A DNA stretch of 37,443 nucleotides. It comes from Siccirubricoccus soli. GTDB taxonomy: Bacteria > Pseudomonadota > Alphaproteobacteria > Acetobacterales > Acetobacteraceae. A program made the position numbers and the translations under genes. Of this stretch, positions 14,820-23,278 are shown piece by piece. The notes beneath the pieces were generated by a model that saw only the letters and a program-made list of their open reading frames with translations, was not told the origin of the DNA and made no database searches. Each line of letters starts with the position of its first letter. Within the stretch, counting starts at the first letter, position 1. The DNA lies in the NCBI RefSeq assembly GCF_024178315.1, contig NZ_JAMZIK010000039.1:1-37443 (forward strand). Reading direction: 5' to 3'.

Positions 14820-15290
14820 ATGGCGCTGCATCATCTGCGGGTCGATTCCGTCACCCCCTTCGACTACGGCTTCGGCCCGGGCATCGGCGGCCAGGGGGCG
14901 GATCTCGGCCGCAATCTCGGCAGCCAGGCCATCGGCCTCATCATCCAGACCATCCCGCCCGGGCATCTCTCCTCCCGCCGCCACCGGCACCTTTACCAGG
15001 AGGAGATCCTGCTGGTGATGGCAGGCACCGGCCTACTGCACCATGGGGAGGAGCGCCTGGCCGTTACCGCCGGGGACGCCTTCCGCTACGGCCCGGAAGA
15101 CCCCGAGCCGCATTGCTTCGAGAATACCGGCAGCGAGGCCCTGGTAATTTGGGCCTTCGGCAACCGTCTGCCGCATGAGATCTGCCTCTACCCGGACCAG
15201 GGCGTCGCCTTCGTCGAGGGGCTGGGGGCGGAGGTTTCGCTGGGGGCGCTGGCCCCCAGCGCCTGGACCGAGGAGCGTCGCAAGAGATGA
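14820..15290 (+). CDS. Cupin-domain protein within the pca operon
   Basis: 156 aa single-domain cupin. First motif around residues 47-70 (PPGHLSSRRHRHLYQEEILLV; His and Glu ligands as in G-5x-HxH-3,4x-E) and second motif around 85-105 (AGDAFRYGPEDPEPHCFENT). It starts 4 nt after pcaG and its stop overlaps the pcaB start by 4 nt, so it is made together with the pathway enzymes. It is not one of the classical pca enzymes. It could be a small metal-dependent isomerase or dioxygenase, or a stabilising or sensing protein; function is unknown. Confidence 0.85.
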   Translation: MALHHLRVDSVTPFDYGFGPGIGGQGADLGRNLGSQAIGLIIQTIPPGHLSSRRHRHLYQEEILLVMAGTGLLHHGEERLAVTAGDAFRYGPEDPEPHCFENTGSEALVIWAFGNRLPHEICLYPDQGVAFVEGLGAEVSLGALAPSAWTEERRKR

Positions 15291-16648
15291 GCGTGAATCC
15301 CGCCGACAGCCCCGTGCTCGGCGCCCTCTACGGCACCGATGCGATGCGGGCGGTGATGGGCGAAATGGCCTTCCTGCAGCGCATGCTGGATGTGGAGGCG
15401 GCGCTGGCGCGGGCCCAGGCGAAGCTCGGCATCGTGCCGGCGGATGCGGCGGCGGCCATCACCCAGGCAGCCGATGCAAGGAAGCTCGACCTGCCCGCCC
15501 TGGCGGCCGCCACGCGCAACACGGGCTACCCCGTGGTCGGGCTGGTGAAGCAGCTTTCCGCCCTGGCCGGGACGGAGGCGGGGCGCTGGACGCATTGGGG
15601 CGCCACCACCCAGGACATCATGGACAGCGCGGTGGTGCTGCAGATCCGCGACGGGCTGGCGCTGGTCGAGGCGGAGCTGGACGCCGTGATCGCCGGCTTC
15701 GCCGCCATGGCGCGGGCGCACCGGGACACGGTGATGGCCGGCCGCACCCATCTGCAGCATGCGCTGCCCACCACCTTCGGCTGCAAGGTCGCGGTGTGGC
15801 TGAGCCCGCTGATCACCACGCGGGAGCGCTTCGCCCAGCTCCGCCCGCGCGTCCTCAAGCTGGAATTCGGCGGCGCCGCGGGCACGCTCGCCTCGCTCGG
15901 AGAGCAGGGGCTGGCGGTGCAGGCGGGGCTGGCGGCGGAGCTCGGCCTGGCCGTGCCGGACGTGCCCTGGCATGTGGCGCGGGACGGGGTGGCGGAGGCG
16001 GTCTCGCTGCTCGGCCTGCTCTGCGGCGCGCTGTCCAAGATCGCCACCGACGTCATCCTGCTGATGCAGAACGAGGTGGCGGAGGTGGCGGAGCCGCATC
16101 AATTCGGCCGCGGCGGCTCCTCCACCATGCCGCAGAAGCGCAACCCCATCTCCTGCGAATACATCATCGCCCAGAGCCGCGGCGTGCACGCGCTGGTGCC
16201 GCAGATGCTGGGCGCCATGGCACAGGACCATGAGCGCGGCACCGGACCCTGGCAGGCGGAGGCGCTGGCGATCGGCCAGTCCTTCCTGTTGGCGCATGGG
16301 GCGCTGGCGTGCACGCGCGTGCTGGCGGAAGGGCTGGTGGTGGATGCGGCGCGGATGCAGCGCAACCTGGACAGCACCGGCGGCCTCATCATGGGGGAGG
16401 CGGTGATGATGGGCCTGGCCCCGGTGCTGGGCCGCGGCGAGGCGCACCACGTGGTCAACCGCGCCTGCGACCTGGCCATTGCCGAGGGGATCAGCCTGGC
16501 CGAGGCGCTGGGGCGGGAGACGGCGCTGAAAGGCAAGCTGGATGCGACGGCGCTGGCGAAGCTGACGGCGCCGGAGAGGTATCTGGGTGCGGCGGGGGAT
16601 TTCGTGGATAGGGTGTTGGGGCGGCTGGCTGTTCCTCGCCCCTCATGA
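15287..16648 (+). CDS. pcaB: 3-carboxy-cis,cis-muconate cycloisomerase
   Basis: 453 aa, fumarase/argininosuccinate-lyase superfamily. Converts 3-carboxy-cis,cis-muconate to 4-carboxymuconolactone. Signature GGSSTMPQKRNPIS (about residues 279-292) is complete; HWGATTQDIMDSA (second conserved region) and GRTHLQHALPTTFG (first His region) are also typical, and DHERGTGPWQAE follows the signature. Length equals that of known PcaB proteins. Last gene of the operon: its stop is 14 nt from the stop of the convergent minus-strand gene, and base composition drops sharply after it. Confidence 0.95.
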   Translation: MSVNPADSPVLGALYGTDAMRAVMGEMAFLQRMLDVEAALARAQAKLGIVPADAAAAITQAADARKLDLPALAAATRNTGYPVVGLVKQLSALAGTEAGRWTHWGATTQDIMDSAVVLQIRDGLALVEAELDAVIAGFAAMARAHRDTVMAGRTHLQHALPTTFGCKVAVWLSPLITTRERFAQLRPRVLKLEFGGAAGTLASLGEQGLAVQAGLAAELGLAVPDVPWHVARDGVAEAVSLLGLLCGALSKIATDVILLMQNEVAEVAEPHQFGRGGSSTMPQKRNPISCEYIIAQSRGVHALVPQMLGAMAQDHERGTGPWQAEALAIGQSFLLAHGALACTRVLAEGLVVDAARMQRNLDSTGGLIMGEAVMMGLAPVLGRGEAHHVVNRACDLAIAEGISLAEALGRETALKGKLDATALAKLTAPERYLGAAGDFVDRVLGRLAVPRPS

Positions 16649-16662
16649 ACGAGCCTATCCCG

Positions 16663-17856
16663 TTACCGCAGTTCGACCGGAATATACTGAATGTCCCGGT
16701 TTAGTGTCCCTTGCCCTCTGGCGAGGTGATGCACACTGAAAAAGATAAGGGCCCTATCATGGTCAACCGTATCGAAGTTCCGCGATGCGCTCTCTGGATC
16801 GATAAGGGAAGGATAGTGAATGATCTTATCCCATGAGTCGACGCGGGCAGACATCGGGGTCTCCATAATGCGCCGCAATGCCCGCCACTCCAATAAGTCC
16901 GATGATGTCGAATAATAGAAGCCAGGAACCGGCGCACTGTCGCCTTCAAGACGCAGCCGGCTGGAGCTAAGGGCGACCCACTGCCGTTTAGCGGGAACAT
17001 ATTGCAAAGAACGAACGGCGCCCATCGGATCTGGATACACAACCTTGCAACTGCCTTCCTGTCCATTTGGATCGTATCTGAAGGCCGCTCCATCCCAGGC
17101 ACGCCACGCGGTAGGATCTGTAACATCGGCGCTTCGCAAAAGGCAGTTGCCAGGGACCTGCCGGCCGGCAGCACGCACGTAGAGGAAGGCATAGTAGTAT
17201 CCAGCATTGTACACTATATTGGAAACTGAAAATGCGCCATAGGGGTCATTCTGGCCGCTTGGATAGTGATCACCGAAAGACGCCGCAGTGCCAGTGGGGA
17301 CGTAGCTGTTCCCCAAATCCGAAGATTGAATTCCGACAATCTTATTGAGCCAGCAACGCCCCCTGATACCTTTGGTATCGCAGCCTTGCAGCACGACTTC
17401 ATCCTGAAGGTCCTGGCTGGCAAGCCCGAAGATATTCTGGCCATCAAGCGTGTAAACGGCCTGAATCCAAAGTTTTCCTGGGGTTAGGAGGTTGTACCTA
17501 TCCCTACGCATTACACCGCGACAATCTGGCTTTACTGAAGGGAAGCTTGGTCCTAACAGCATCCAGTTCTGTGCGGTACCCGCAATCAATGCGATTTGAC
17601 CGTCGGCCCGCCTGAAAGCGCGAACTGGGCTGTCGGGGATCATGTGCTTATCGCACTGACTAGTCCTCGCAGCAAACAGTGTTTCCACGTTGCCGCTTAC
17701 CAGGATCCGCAAATCCTCGGCTCTGACTATGCTAGGCAACGTCGTCGTCGGCAACCACAGTAGGCAGCAGATAAAGGCAATACCAGGCAGCGGGACATCA
17801 CGACGTCTCTTTGAGTATCGGCGCTTCACAAGCAGCAATAAAGTTGCGGAGTGCAT
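16663..17856 (-). CDS. Secreted six-cysteine protein, probable glycosidase-like propeller
   Basis: About 397 aa from ATG 17856. A basic n-region (KRRYSKRRRD) and hydrophobic core (GIAFICCLLWLPTTTLPSIV) form a signal peptide with likely cleavage at A46|E47. The mature part has six cysteines (SQC, DCR, GCD, RCW, NCL, SCK), suggesting disulfides, and a segment YNAGYYYAFLYVRAAGR followed by LLRSADVTDPTAWRAWDG, which is the typical blade of five-bladed glycosidase-like propellers (GH43/GH32-like folds). Catalytic acids cannot be assigned. The start is uncertain: ATG 17928 (better ribosome site) and GTG 17829 (neat signal peptide) are alternatives, and all overlap the upstream GT61 gene by 32-131 nt. 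Context suggests a role in processing or binding an exported glycan. Confidence 0.65.
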   Translation of the reverse strand: MHSATLLLLVKRRYSKRRRDVPLPGIAFICCLLWLPTTTLPSIVRAEDLRILVSGNVETLFAARTSQCDKHMIPDSPVRAFRRADGQIALIAGTAQNWMLLGPSFPSVKPDCRGVMRRDRYNLLTPGKLWIQAVYTLDGQNIFGLASQDLQDEVVLQGCDTKGIRGRCWLNKIVGIQSSDLGNSYVPTGTAASFGDHYPSGQNDPYGAFSVSNIVYNAGYYYAFLYVRAAGRQVPGNCLLRSADVTDPTAWRAWDGAAFRYDPNGQEGSCKVVYPDPMGAVRSLQYVPAKRQWVALSSSRLRLEGDSAPVPGFYYSTSSDLLEWRALRRIMETPMSARVDSWDKIIHYPSLIDPESASRNFDTVDHDRALIFFSVHHLARGQGTLNRDIQYIPVELR

Positions 17857-18919
17857 CTTCCTGAACAATAAAACTAGAAAGGTGGCTTGGAACTTTTTCT
17901 TGAACCATTTTACCACAGTAGAGCTCATTCCAAACCATCCCTTTCGCAGCCGCCAAGTCGAAAAAGAAGATGTCAAAGAACCAATCCGGCGTAATCGCCA
18001 TCACGGAGCAATTTTCGTTGCCGAATAGGATGTTGGTCAGATCGCTACCAAGGACAGAACAGACCATTGTTGCTTCCTGCCAATAAGCTACCTGAGTGGC
18101 AAGCGGCTCGGCGCCAAGGGTCACGGATCGGAAGCCGCTGCCGTGCAAAATGTCGCCCACTTGATCGGCGTTTACGATTTCCCGCTTCCCCGGCGTTGTG
18201 CGGCTTAGGTACATTTTTCTTGTGGTGTTGCCTGTCTGCTCTTCCAAATGTGAGGCCACCTCACCAAATATGTCTAGCGACAGCGGATGAATGGACTTTT
18301 CGTGGTACAGGAAATCCACGAATATAGCCTCGTCCAGCCTATAGACAATCTTATCATTCGTGTACAAAATCCGATTTGGATTCAAACCAGACATAGCAAG
18401 GAGCGCCCCGAAATTTGACCGGGCGTTGGCATATCCCGCCGGTACGGCAATTTTGCTATCGGGCAATAGCCTGGCAGCCAGTACGATCTTTGGAAAATTA
18501 TGGGCCACCCAGTGGCCCCAGGTGCCACTACCCTCATTTGAAGTTAGGATTACCGACTCTTTAACTACCACGTCCTCAGCGGTGGCAGCAGCTTGCACAG
18601 CAGCCTCGTACTCCTTTACTATGCCGGCGATGCCAGATATATTATTGGCGACATAGGAATACATGGAGTTGTCCATGTATATACCTTCGGGGCCGAACGG
18701 CACGTACGACTTAAAGACAGAAACGTCCCTCACTATGCGGGCGCAGATCTCCGGGAACTCGATGACGCGCTGACTCGGATAGCGCCGGGAACGGTGAGGC
18801 CCCAGGCCGTCCGGCATCAGGATTCCGAGCCGCGGCCGCCTTTCCGCCGAGGTAGGGGGAGTCAGGACGACCTTAAGTCCGTAATCGGCACCGAATTTAG
18901 CTGAGATTACGCTCGACAT
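17798..18919 (-). CDS. Glycosyltransferase family 61 (DUF563) protein
   Basis: 373 aa. GT61-type blocks: SGTWGHWVAHNFPKI (131-145, the H-W/F-L-P motif), KMYLSRTTPGKREIVN (235-250, the S-R ... R-x-x-x-N motif) and TMVCSVLGSDLTNILFG (284-300, the conserved G-S-x-L-T-N-x-L-F motif). GT61 enzymes transfer sugars to surface polysaccharides or lipopolysaccharide. No signal peptide or membrane segment, so it probably acts on the cytoplasmic side. ATG 18919 has GAGAAG upstream. Low G+C like its neighbour, and its 3' end overlaps the next gene, pointing to a two-gene operon. Donor and acceptor sugars are unknown. Confidence 0.8.
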   Translation of the reverse strand: MSSVISAKFGADYGLKVVLTPPTSAERRPRLGILMPDGLGPHRSRRYPSQRVIEFPEICARIVRDVSVFKSYVPFGPEGIYMDNSMYSYVANNISGIAGIVKEYEAAVQAAATAEDVVVKESVILTSNEGSGTWGHWVAHNFPKIVLAARLLPDSKIAVPAGYANARSNFGALLAMSGLNPNRILYTNDKIVYRLDEAIFVDFLYHEKSIHPLSLDIFGEVASHLEEQTGNTTRKMYLSRTTPGKREIVNADQVGDILHGSGFRSVTLGAEPLATQVAYWQEATMVCSVLGSDLTNILFGNENCSVMAITPDWFFDIFFFDLAAAKGMVWNELYCGKMVQEKVPSHLSSFIVQEDALRNFIAACEAPILKETS

Positions 18920-19246
18920 TCAGCTTCTCAATCCCTGTTAGGAAGTTAGCCACCTTAGGCGCTCAGGATAACGCCGGTGCCAAGGCTATCCTCTAATAGC
19001 CCTACCGTCCGTCGCCTGTACGGAAACCCGATTCTCACGCATCGGCGGTCCGGCTGCGCGCAATTGAGGTCAAGCATGGCGTTGACGCCTCACTTCAATC
19101 CGCCTCCCCGATCCAGACTCAACTGCTCATGTATGCAGGTGCAAACTATATCATCGCGTGCTAGGCAAGTCACCCTTGGTGGATTCAAGGCACGTGTGGC
19201 TGATGGTGTCGACTAGTCATCTTGGCTTCGCAATGAGGAGTGGGTG
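18920..19246. other. Divergent intergenic region between glycan genes
   Basis: This 327-nt region separates the divergently transcribed GT61 and acyltransferase genes, so it should hold promoters for both. Visible candidates: TTGACG at 19082-19087 inside the palindrome GGCGTTGACGCC (19078-19089), a possible operator. No convincing -10 partner at standard spacing was found and no gene can be supported here. Confidence 0.3.
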
Positions 19247-20329
19247 ATGGAGAATTCAGGGAAAACCCAAACATCGAAAGCACCAAGGTCGCTGTTGGAG
19301 CACATTCAAGCTCGGGCTCCCGGCTTATGGAAACTCTTTCATGAAACGTCAGAAGACTCTGCCATTGCTGCCCACATTTTGTGCCAAATTCTCTTTCTTT
19401 ATACCGATGGTAATGGTCGGGGTTACCTCCCGCAAGCGTTCTCCAGCTTGATCGAAGTCAAGAACAATGAGGTCAGCGGCTTGGATATTCGCAATCCCAA
19501 GGCGCGCGTGTTCGTAGGCAAGAACTGCCGATTTGACCGGTTCGTAGTAGGCGGCGCTGGCGAAACGTACGTCTTCATCGGCGATGATGCGGCGCTTACC
19601 GCTTGCGACATCGTCGGCATCGGCAAGAAGAATGTGTTCATGGCAGGATATAGCTGTCGCCTAGAGGGGCTGTTTACCCACATCTACGGCCCCTACGGCT
19701 TTGCCGCCCTTGGGCCAGGAATGACATCTCAGCACGGTTGCAACTTTTGCATCCAGGAAGGCACCTATGTACTTGTTGGTGGAGACGCGATGCTTTCTAC
19801 GCATGTGTTTGTCCGTACAAGCGACTCCCACGGCATCTATGACCGGTCGACGGGCGAACGTATCAACCCAGCCCGCCCCGTGACCCTTCATCCTCATGTG
19901 TGGATCTCACGTGCAACCACCGTTAATAAAGGTACCGAAATTGGGGAACATTCCGTTGTCGGCCAGGGCGCGGTTGTACATGGGCGGTTGGCTCCGTATT
20001 CGGTCTATGCGGGAAGTCCTGTGCAGCAGGTGCGGTCAAACGTGACCTGGGATCGCCGGACAGCAAGCGCACTCGACGACAATTATGATCCGTCTCTGCA
20101 CCACTTCCTGGCGACGTTTAGTAAGAACGCCAAGCGGGTGGTGAGTGTCGATGAGCCTCCCACCTTGCCGGGCCCGCTAGAGAGTATTTCAGTTGACCTT
20201 GCTCGTCCGCAGCCTGCCCGTCCCCTGACTGCGGCAGGCGAAGGGTCGGTCCAGACGCGTTGGCTGCAGGAATACGCTGCTGTTAAGGCAGAAATCCTTG
20301 CGCGCAACGCTGAGCTCAGCCGCAGTTAG
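19247..20329 (+). CDS. Left-handed beta-helix acyltransferase
   Basis: 360 aa. Central region (about residues 80-270) is a hexapeptide-repeat left-handed beta-helix of the LbH acetyltransferase type; the end is clear: PHVWISRATTVNKGTEIGEH, then SVVGQGAVVHGRLAPYSVYA and AGSPVQQVRSNVTW, the typical last coils and the G-x-P cap. His-containing loop SDSHGIYDRSTGERI may hold the catalytic His. An alpha-helical N-terminus and a Pro-rich C-terminal tail of about 90 residues flank it, longer than simple acetyltransferases. ATG 19247 follows GAGGAG by six nt; GTG 19244 is less likely. Presumably O-acylates a surface sugar; acyl donor unknown. Confidence 0.8.
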   Translation: MENSGKTQTSKAPRSLLEHIQARAPGLWKLFHETSEDSAIAAHILCQILFLYTDGNGRGYLPQAFSSLIEVKNNEVSGLDIRNPKARVFVGKNCRFDRFVVGGAGETYVFIGDDAALTACDIVGIGKKNVFMAGYSCRLEGLFTHIYGPYGFAALGPGMTSQHGCNFCIQEGTYVLVGGDAMLSTHVFVRTSDSHGIYDRSTGERINPARPVTLHPHVWISRATTVNKGTEIGEHSVVGQGAVVHGRLAPYSVYAGSPVQQVRSNVTWDRRTASALDDNYDPSLHHFLATFSKNAKRVVSVDEPPTLPGPLESISVDLARPQPARPLTAAGEGSVQTRWLQEYAAVKAEILARNAELSRS

Positions 20330-20388
20330 CGAGCCAACCGCCTCGCTGCCAACGCGATACGAGTCACGGCGAGTTCGTGCGTGCAGAC

Positions 20389-20414
20389 TTAGACTGACAA
20401 TCGAGTTAGACTGA
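20389..20414 (+). promoter_or_regulatory. Paired 9-bp direct repeat upstream of the pyruvyl transferase
   Basis: TTAGACTGA occurs at 20389-20397 and again at 20406-20414, 17 nt apart, about 75-100 nt before the pyruvyl transferase start. This spacing would place two sites on nearly the same DNA face, as for a regulator binding as a dimer or an array. A TGATAT stretch near 20435 could be part of a promoter. Function is inference. Confidence 0.3.
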
Positions 20415-20487
20415 AAGTAGGCGTTGGGCAGGCGTGATATGCTCCAACGGCGCAGGCTGTGTTCGATGCGAGAGTAGGAGCGGCATA

Positions 20488-21630
20488 GTGCCCAAGCGAC
20501 GCCCAGTCATCCTCGACGGCAACCCTTATGCGCTCGACCATGAGCCGCTGACCGCCGCCGCCATGTTCGAGAAGACAGGCGGCAACACCGGCAACATGGC
20601 GTTCCGCTACGGTCTGGCGAAAAGCCTCTCCAACCCGGTCATGCTCAACCTGGGCAACAGCCCCAGCACCATACGTGGCGCCGGCGACATCATCGTGCTG
20701 CCGCTGGCCAACCAGCTCGGTCGCCACATGAAGCTCGGCGGTGCAGCAGAACGGCTGCAGGCGATCGACCTGCCCATCATCGGCATCGGCCTCGGCGCCC
20801 AGGCCACATCCTATGAACAGGATGTCGAACTCGACCCCGGCACCCGGTCCTGGCTGGAACAGTTGGCCACCCGCGCTCCCTCGGACCACCCGAACATCGG
20901 GGCCCGCGGCCCCTACACGAAGGAGCAGATCGCGAAACTCGGCTTCGGCAGCGCTGCCACCGTGACAGGCTGCCCCTCCAACTTCATCTGCGGCGACGCG
21001 AAGCTCGGCGACCGCTTGGCGGCAGGCTTTGCCAAGACGCCGAAGCGCATCGCTGTGGCGGCCGGCATCCCCTACATCGCCCAGCTCGCGGATATCGAGC
21101 GTCAGCTCGCCGATATCGTGACCCTCACGGACGGCGCCTACATCGTCCAGCACGGCCTCGAGATGATCGAGCTCGCCTGCCGCGAATTCGATACGATGGC
21201 TTCTGACAAGCTGGAGCTCTGCCGAAGCTACATCCAGCCGCTGAGCAGCATGGATGAGTTCAAGGCCTGGTGCAGCCGCTTCGCCTTTGCCTTCTCTGAT
21301 GTCCGCCCCTGGATGGATTTCGTGCGCCGCTTTGACTTCGTGGTGGGTACCCGCTTCCACGGTGCCATGCTGGCCATCCAGGCAGGCGTGCCCGCGGCTT
21401 GCATCGCCCATGACAGCCGCACCCTGGAAATGTGCCAGACCATGCAAATCCCGGTCTGCCACTACAAGGACATCAATGTGCCGCTCACCCGGTACAATAT
21501 TATGGATTTCTTCAAATTTGACGCGGAAGCCTATACGGAGACGCGGCGCCGGCTCTGTGGTGCATTCGTCGACATCCTGAAGGCGGCGGAGCTTGACGTT
21601 GCCCCGGGCGTGCTGCGGCTTCTCAACTAG
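20488..21630 (+). CDS. Polysaccharide pyruvyl transferase family protein
   Basis: 380 aa from GTG 20488, chosen because AGGAG lies seven nt upstream and the conserved region starts soon after. Family blocks (PF04230 type): [17 protein letters not shown] (31-47), [24 protein letters not shown] (137-152), and [19 protein letters not shown] (285-303), followed by HDSRTLEMC. These enzymes add pyruvyl ketals (from PEP) to exopolysaccharide or cell-wall sugars; some members instead act in other glycan modifications. Cytoplasmic. Base composition is between the low-G+C genes before it and the Kdo genes after it. Confidence 0.85.
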   Translation: MPKRRPVILDGNPYALDHEPLTAAAMFEKTGGNTGNMAFRYGLAKSLSNPVMLNLGNSPSTIRGAGDIIVLPLANQLGRHMKLGGAAERLQAIDLPIIGIGLGAQATSYEQDVELDPGTRSWLEQLATRAPSDHPNIGARGPYTKEQIAKLGFGSAATVTGCPSNFICGDAKLGDRLAAGFAKTPKRIAVAAGIPYIAQLADIERQLADIVTLTDGAYIVQHGLEMIELACREFDTMASDKLELCRSYIQPLSSMDEFKAWCSRFAFAFSDVRPWMDFVRRFDFVVGTRFHGAMLAIQAGVPAACIAHDSRTLEMCQTMQIPVCHYKDINVPLTRYNIMDFFKFDAEAYTETRRRLCGAFVDILKAAELDVAPGVLRLLN

Positions 21631-21647
21631 CCACGGGCAGCGCATAT

Positions 21648-21682
21648 GGCCTTCCGCGCTGCCGCCGGCCGCGCGGAAGGCC
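21648..21682 (+). terminator. Strong hairpin between glycan block and kdsA
   Basis: Perfect 12-bp arms GGCCTTCCGCGC (21648-21659) and GCGCGGAAGGCC (21671-21682) with an 11-nt loop, 18 nt after the pyruvyl transferase stop and 20 nt before the kdsA ATG. No U-tract. Probably ends upstream transcription or attenuates read-through into kdsA. Confidence 0.45.
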
Positions 21683-21701
21683 GCTTCCAAGGGTGCCCCG
21701 C

Positions 21702-22544
21702 ATGCCCACACCCGATCCTGTCATCACCCTCGGCGAGGTCCGCTTCGCCAACCACCTCCCCCTCGCCCTCATCGCTGGCCCCTGCCAGATGGAAAGCCGC
21801 GCCCACGCGCTGGAGATGGCCGCAGCGCTGAAGGAGATCTGCGGCAAGCTCGGCATCGGCCTCGTCTACAAGTCCAGCTTCGACAAGGCGAACCGCACCA
21901 GCGCCGGCGGCGCCCGCGGCATCGGCCTGGCCGGCGCCCTCCCCGTCTTCGCCGAGATCCGCGAGACCCTCGGCCTGCCGGTGCTGACCGATGTGCACGA
22001 ACCCGGCCAGTGCGCCCCGGTGGCCGAGGTGGTGGACGTGCTGCAGATCCCCGCCTTCCTCTGCCGCCAGACCGACCTGCTGCTGGCCGCCGCCGCCACC
22101 GGCCGGGTGGTGAACGTCAAGAAGGGCCAGTTCCTCGCGCCCTGGGACATGAAGAACGTCCTCGCCAAGGTCACCGGCGCCGGCAACCCGAAGGTCATGG
22201 CAACGGAACGCGGCGTCTCCTTCGGCTACAACACCCTGGTCTCCGACATGCGCGCCCTGCCCATCATGGCGGCGATGGGCGCGCCGGTGGTGTTCGACGC
22301 CACCCATTCCGTGCAGCAGCCGGGCGGCCAGGGCACCTCCTCCGGCGGGCAGCGGGAATTCGTCGCCGTGCTGGCCCGCGCCGCGGTCGCGATCGGCGTC
22401 GCCGGCCTCTTCATCGAGACGCATCCGGACCCGGACAACGCCCCCTCCGACGGCCCGAACATGGTGCCGCTGAAGGCCTTCCCGGCGCTCATCGAGGAGC
22501 TGATGGCTTTCGACAAGCTGGCGAAGGCGCGCCTCCGGGCATGA
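21702..22544 (+). CDS. kdsA: 3-deoxy-8-phosphooctulonate synthase (Kdo-8-P synthase)
   Basis: 280 aa. Condenses PEP and arabinose 5-phosphate to Kdo 8-phosphate. Blocks: [87 protein letters not shown]. Cys28 (AGPCQMES) stands where metal-dependent enzymes bind the metal and the E. coli enzyme has Asn, so this is the metallo type. ATG 21702 has AAGGG eight nt upstream; GTG 21693 is a possible alternative. Its TGA overlaps the kdsB ATG. Confidence 0.96.
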   Translation: MPTPDPVITLGEVRFANHLPLALIAGPCQMESRAHALEMAAALKEICGKLGIGLVYKSSFDKANRTSAGGARGIGLAGALPVFAEIRETLGLPVLTDVHEPGQCAPVAEVVDVLQIPAFLCRQTDLLLAAAATGRVVNVKKGQFLAPWDMKNVLAKVTGAGNPKVMATERGVSFGYNTLVSDMRALPIMAAMGAPVVFDATHSVQQPGGQGTSSGGQREFVAVLARAAVAIGVAGLFIETHPDPDNAPSDGPNMVPLKAFPALIEELMAFDKLAKARLRA

Positions 22545-23278
22545 ACCCGATCGTCCTGATCCCCTCGCGCCTCACCTCCACCCGGCTGCCGAACAAGCCG
22601 CTGGCGGATATCCACGGCGTGCCGATGATCGTCCATGTGCTCCGCCGGGCGCTGGAAGCGGATTGCGGCCCGGTGGCCGTGGCGACGGATACGCCCGCCA
22701 TCGCGGACGCCGTGCGCGAAGCCGGCGGCCAGGCGGTGATGACCGCCACCGACCACCCCTCCGGCTCCGACCGCATCCAGGAAGCCCTGGGCAAGCTGGA
22801 CCCGGACGGCCGCTACGACGTCGTGCTGAACGTGCAGGGCGACCTGCCGAGCATCGACCCCCGCGCCATCCGCGTCGCCCTTGCGCCGCTCGAGACGTCG
22901 GAGGTCGCGCTCTCCACCCTCATCGCCGAGATCAGGCGGGAGGAGGAACGGACCGCCTCCCAGGTGGTGAAATTCGTCGGCACGCCGCTCGGCGGCGGCC
23001 GGCACCGCGCCCTCTACTTCACCCGGGCGACGGCGCCCTGGGGCGAGGGGCCGCTCTGGCACCATATCGGCCTCTATGGCTGGCGCCGCAGCGCCCTCTC
23101 CCGCTTCGTCGCCCTGCCGCCCTCGGTGCTGGAGCAGCGGGAGAAGCTGGAGCAGCTCCGCGCCCTGGAAGCCGGCATGCGGATCGATGCCATGGAAGTG
23201 GATGTCGTGCCGCTCGGCGTCGACACCGCCGAGGATCTGGAGCGGGCACGGGCTATCCTTGCGCCGCGGGAGAGCTGA
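22541..23278 (+). CDS. kdsB: CMP-Kdo synthetase (3-deoxy-manno-octulosonate cytidylyltransferase)
   Basis: 245 aa nucleotidyltransferase that activates Kdo with [21 protein letters not shown] at the N-terminus, [26 protein letters not shown] and [10 protein letters not shown] are the expected motifs in order; the QGD Asp would bind Mg2+. Start ATG 22541 overlaps the kdsA stop. The stop is directly followed by the kdsD ATG (23279), so the three genes are one tightly coupled operon. Confidence 0.95.
   Translation: MNPIVLIPSRLTSTRLPNKPLADIHGVPMIVHVLRRALEADCGPVAVATDTPAIADAVREAGGQAVMTATDHPSGSDRIQEALGKLDPDGRYDVVLNVQGDLPSIDPRAIRVALAPLETSEVALSTLIAEIRREEERTASQVVKFVGTPLGGGRHRALYFTRATAPWGEGPLWHHIGLYGWRRSALSRFVALPPSVLEQREKLEQLRALEAGMRIDAMEVDVVPLGVDTAEDLERARAILAPRES

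Larger units (their letters stand above)
16650..20430. other. Low-G+C block, likely horizontally acquired glycan genes
   Basis: Hand counts on sampled lines give about 48-55% G+C (up to about 62% in part of 19.7 kb), against about 80% in pcaB. The drop starts right after the pcaB stop. Codon choice in the three genes here is also far less G/C-rich at third positions. The adjoining pyruvyl transferase gene (20488-21630) is intermediate (about 67% in one counted line). No integrase, transposase, tRNA or direct repeats at the borders were found. Confidence 0.6.

Noticed and set aside
16650-16663. Insertion-sequence or tRNA attachment border at the start of the low-G+C block
   Set aside because: No inverted terminal repeat, target duplication, tRNA-like fold or recombinase gene could be found at either border.
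18977-19216. A 79-codon open frame between the divergent glycan genes
   Set aside because: No ribosome site, no recognisable motif, and it occupies what should be promoter DNA.
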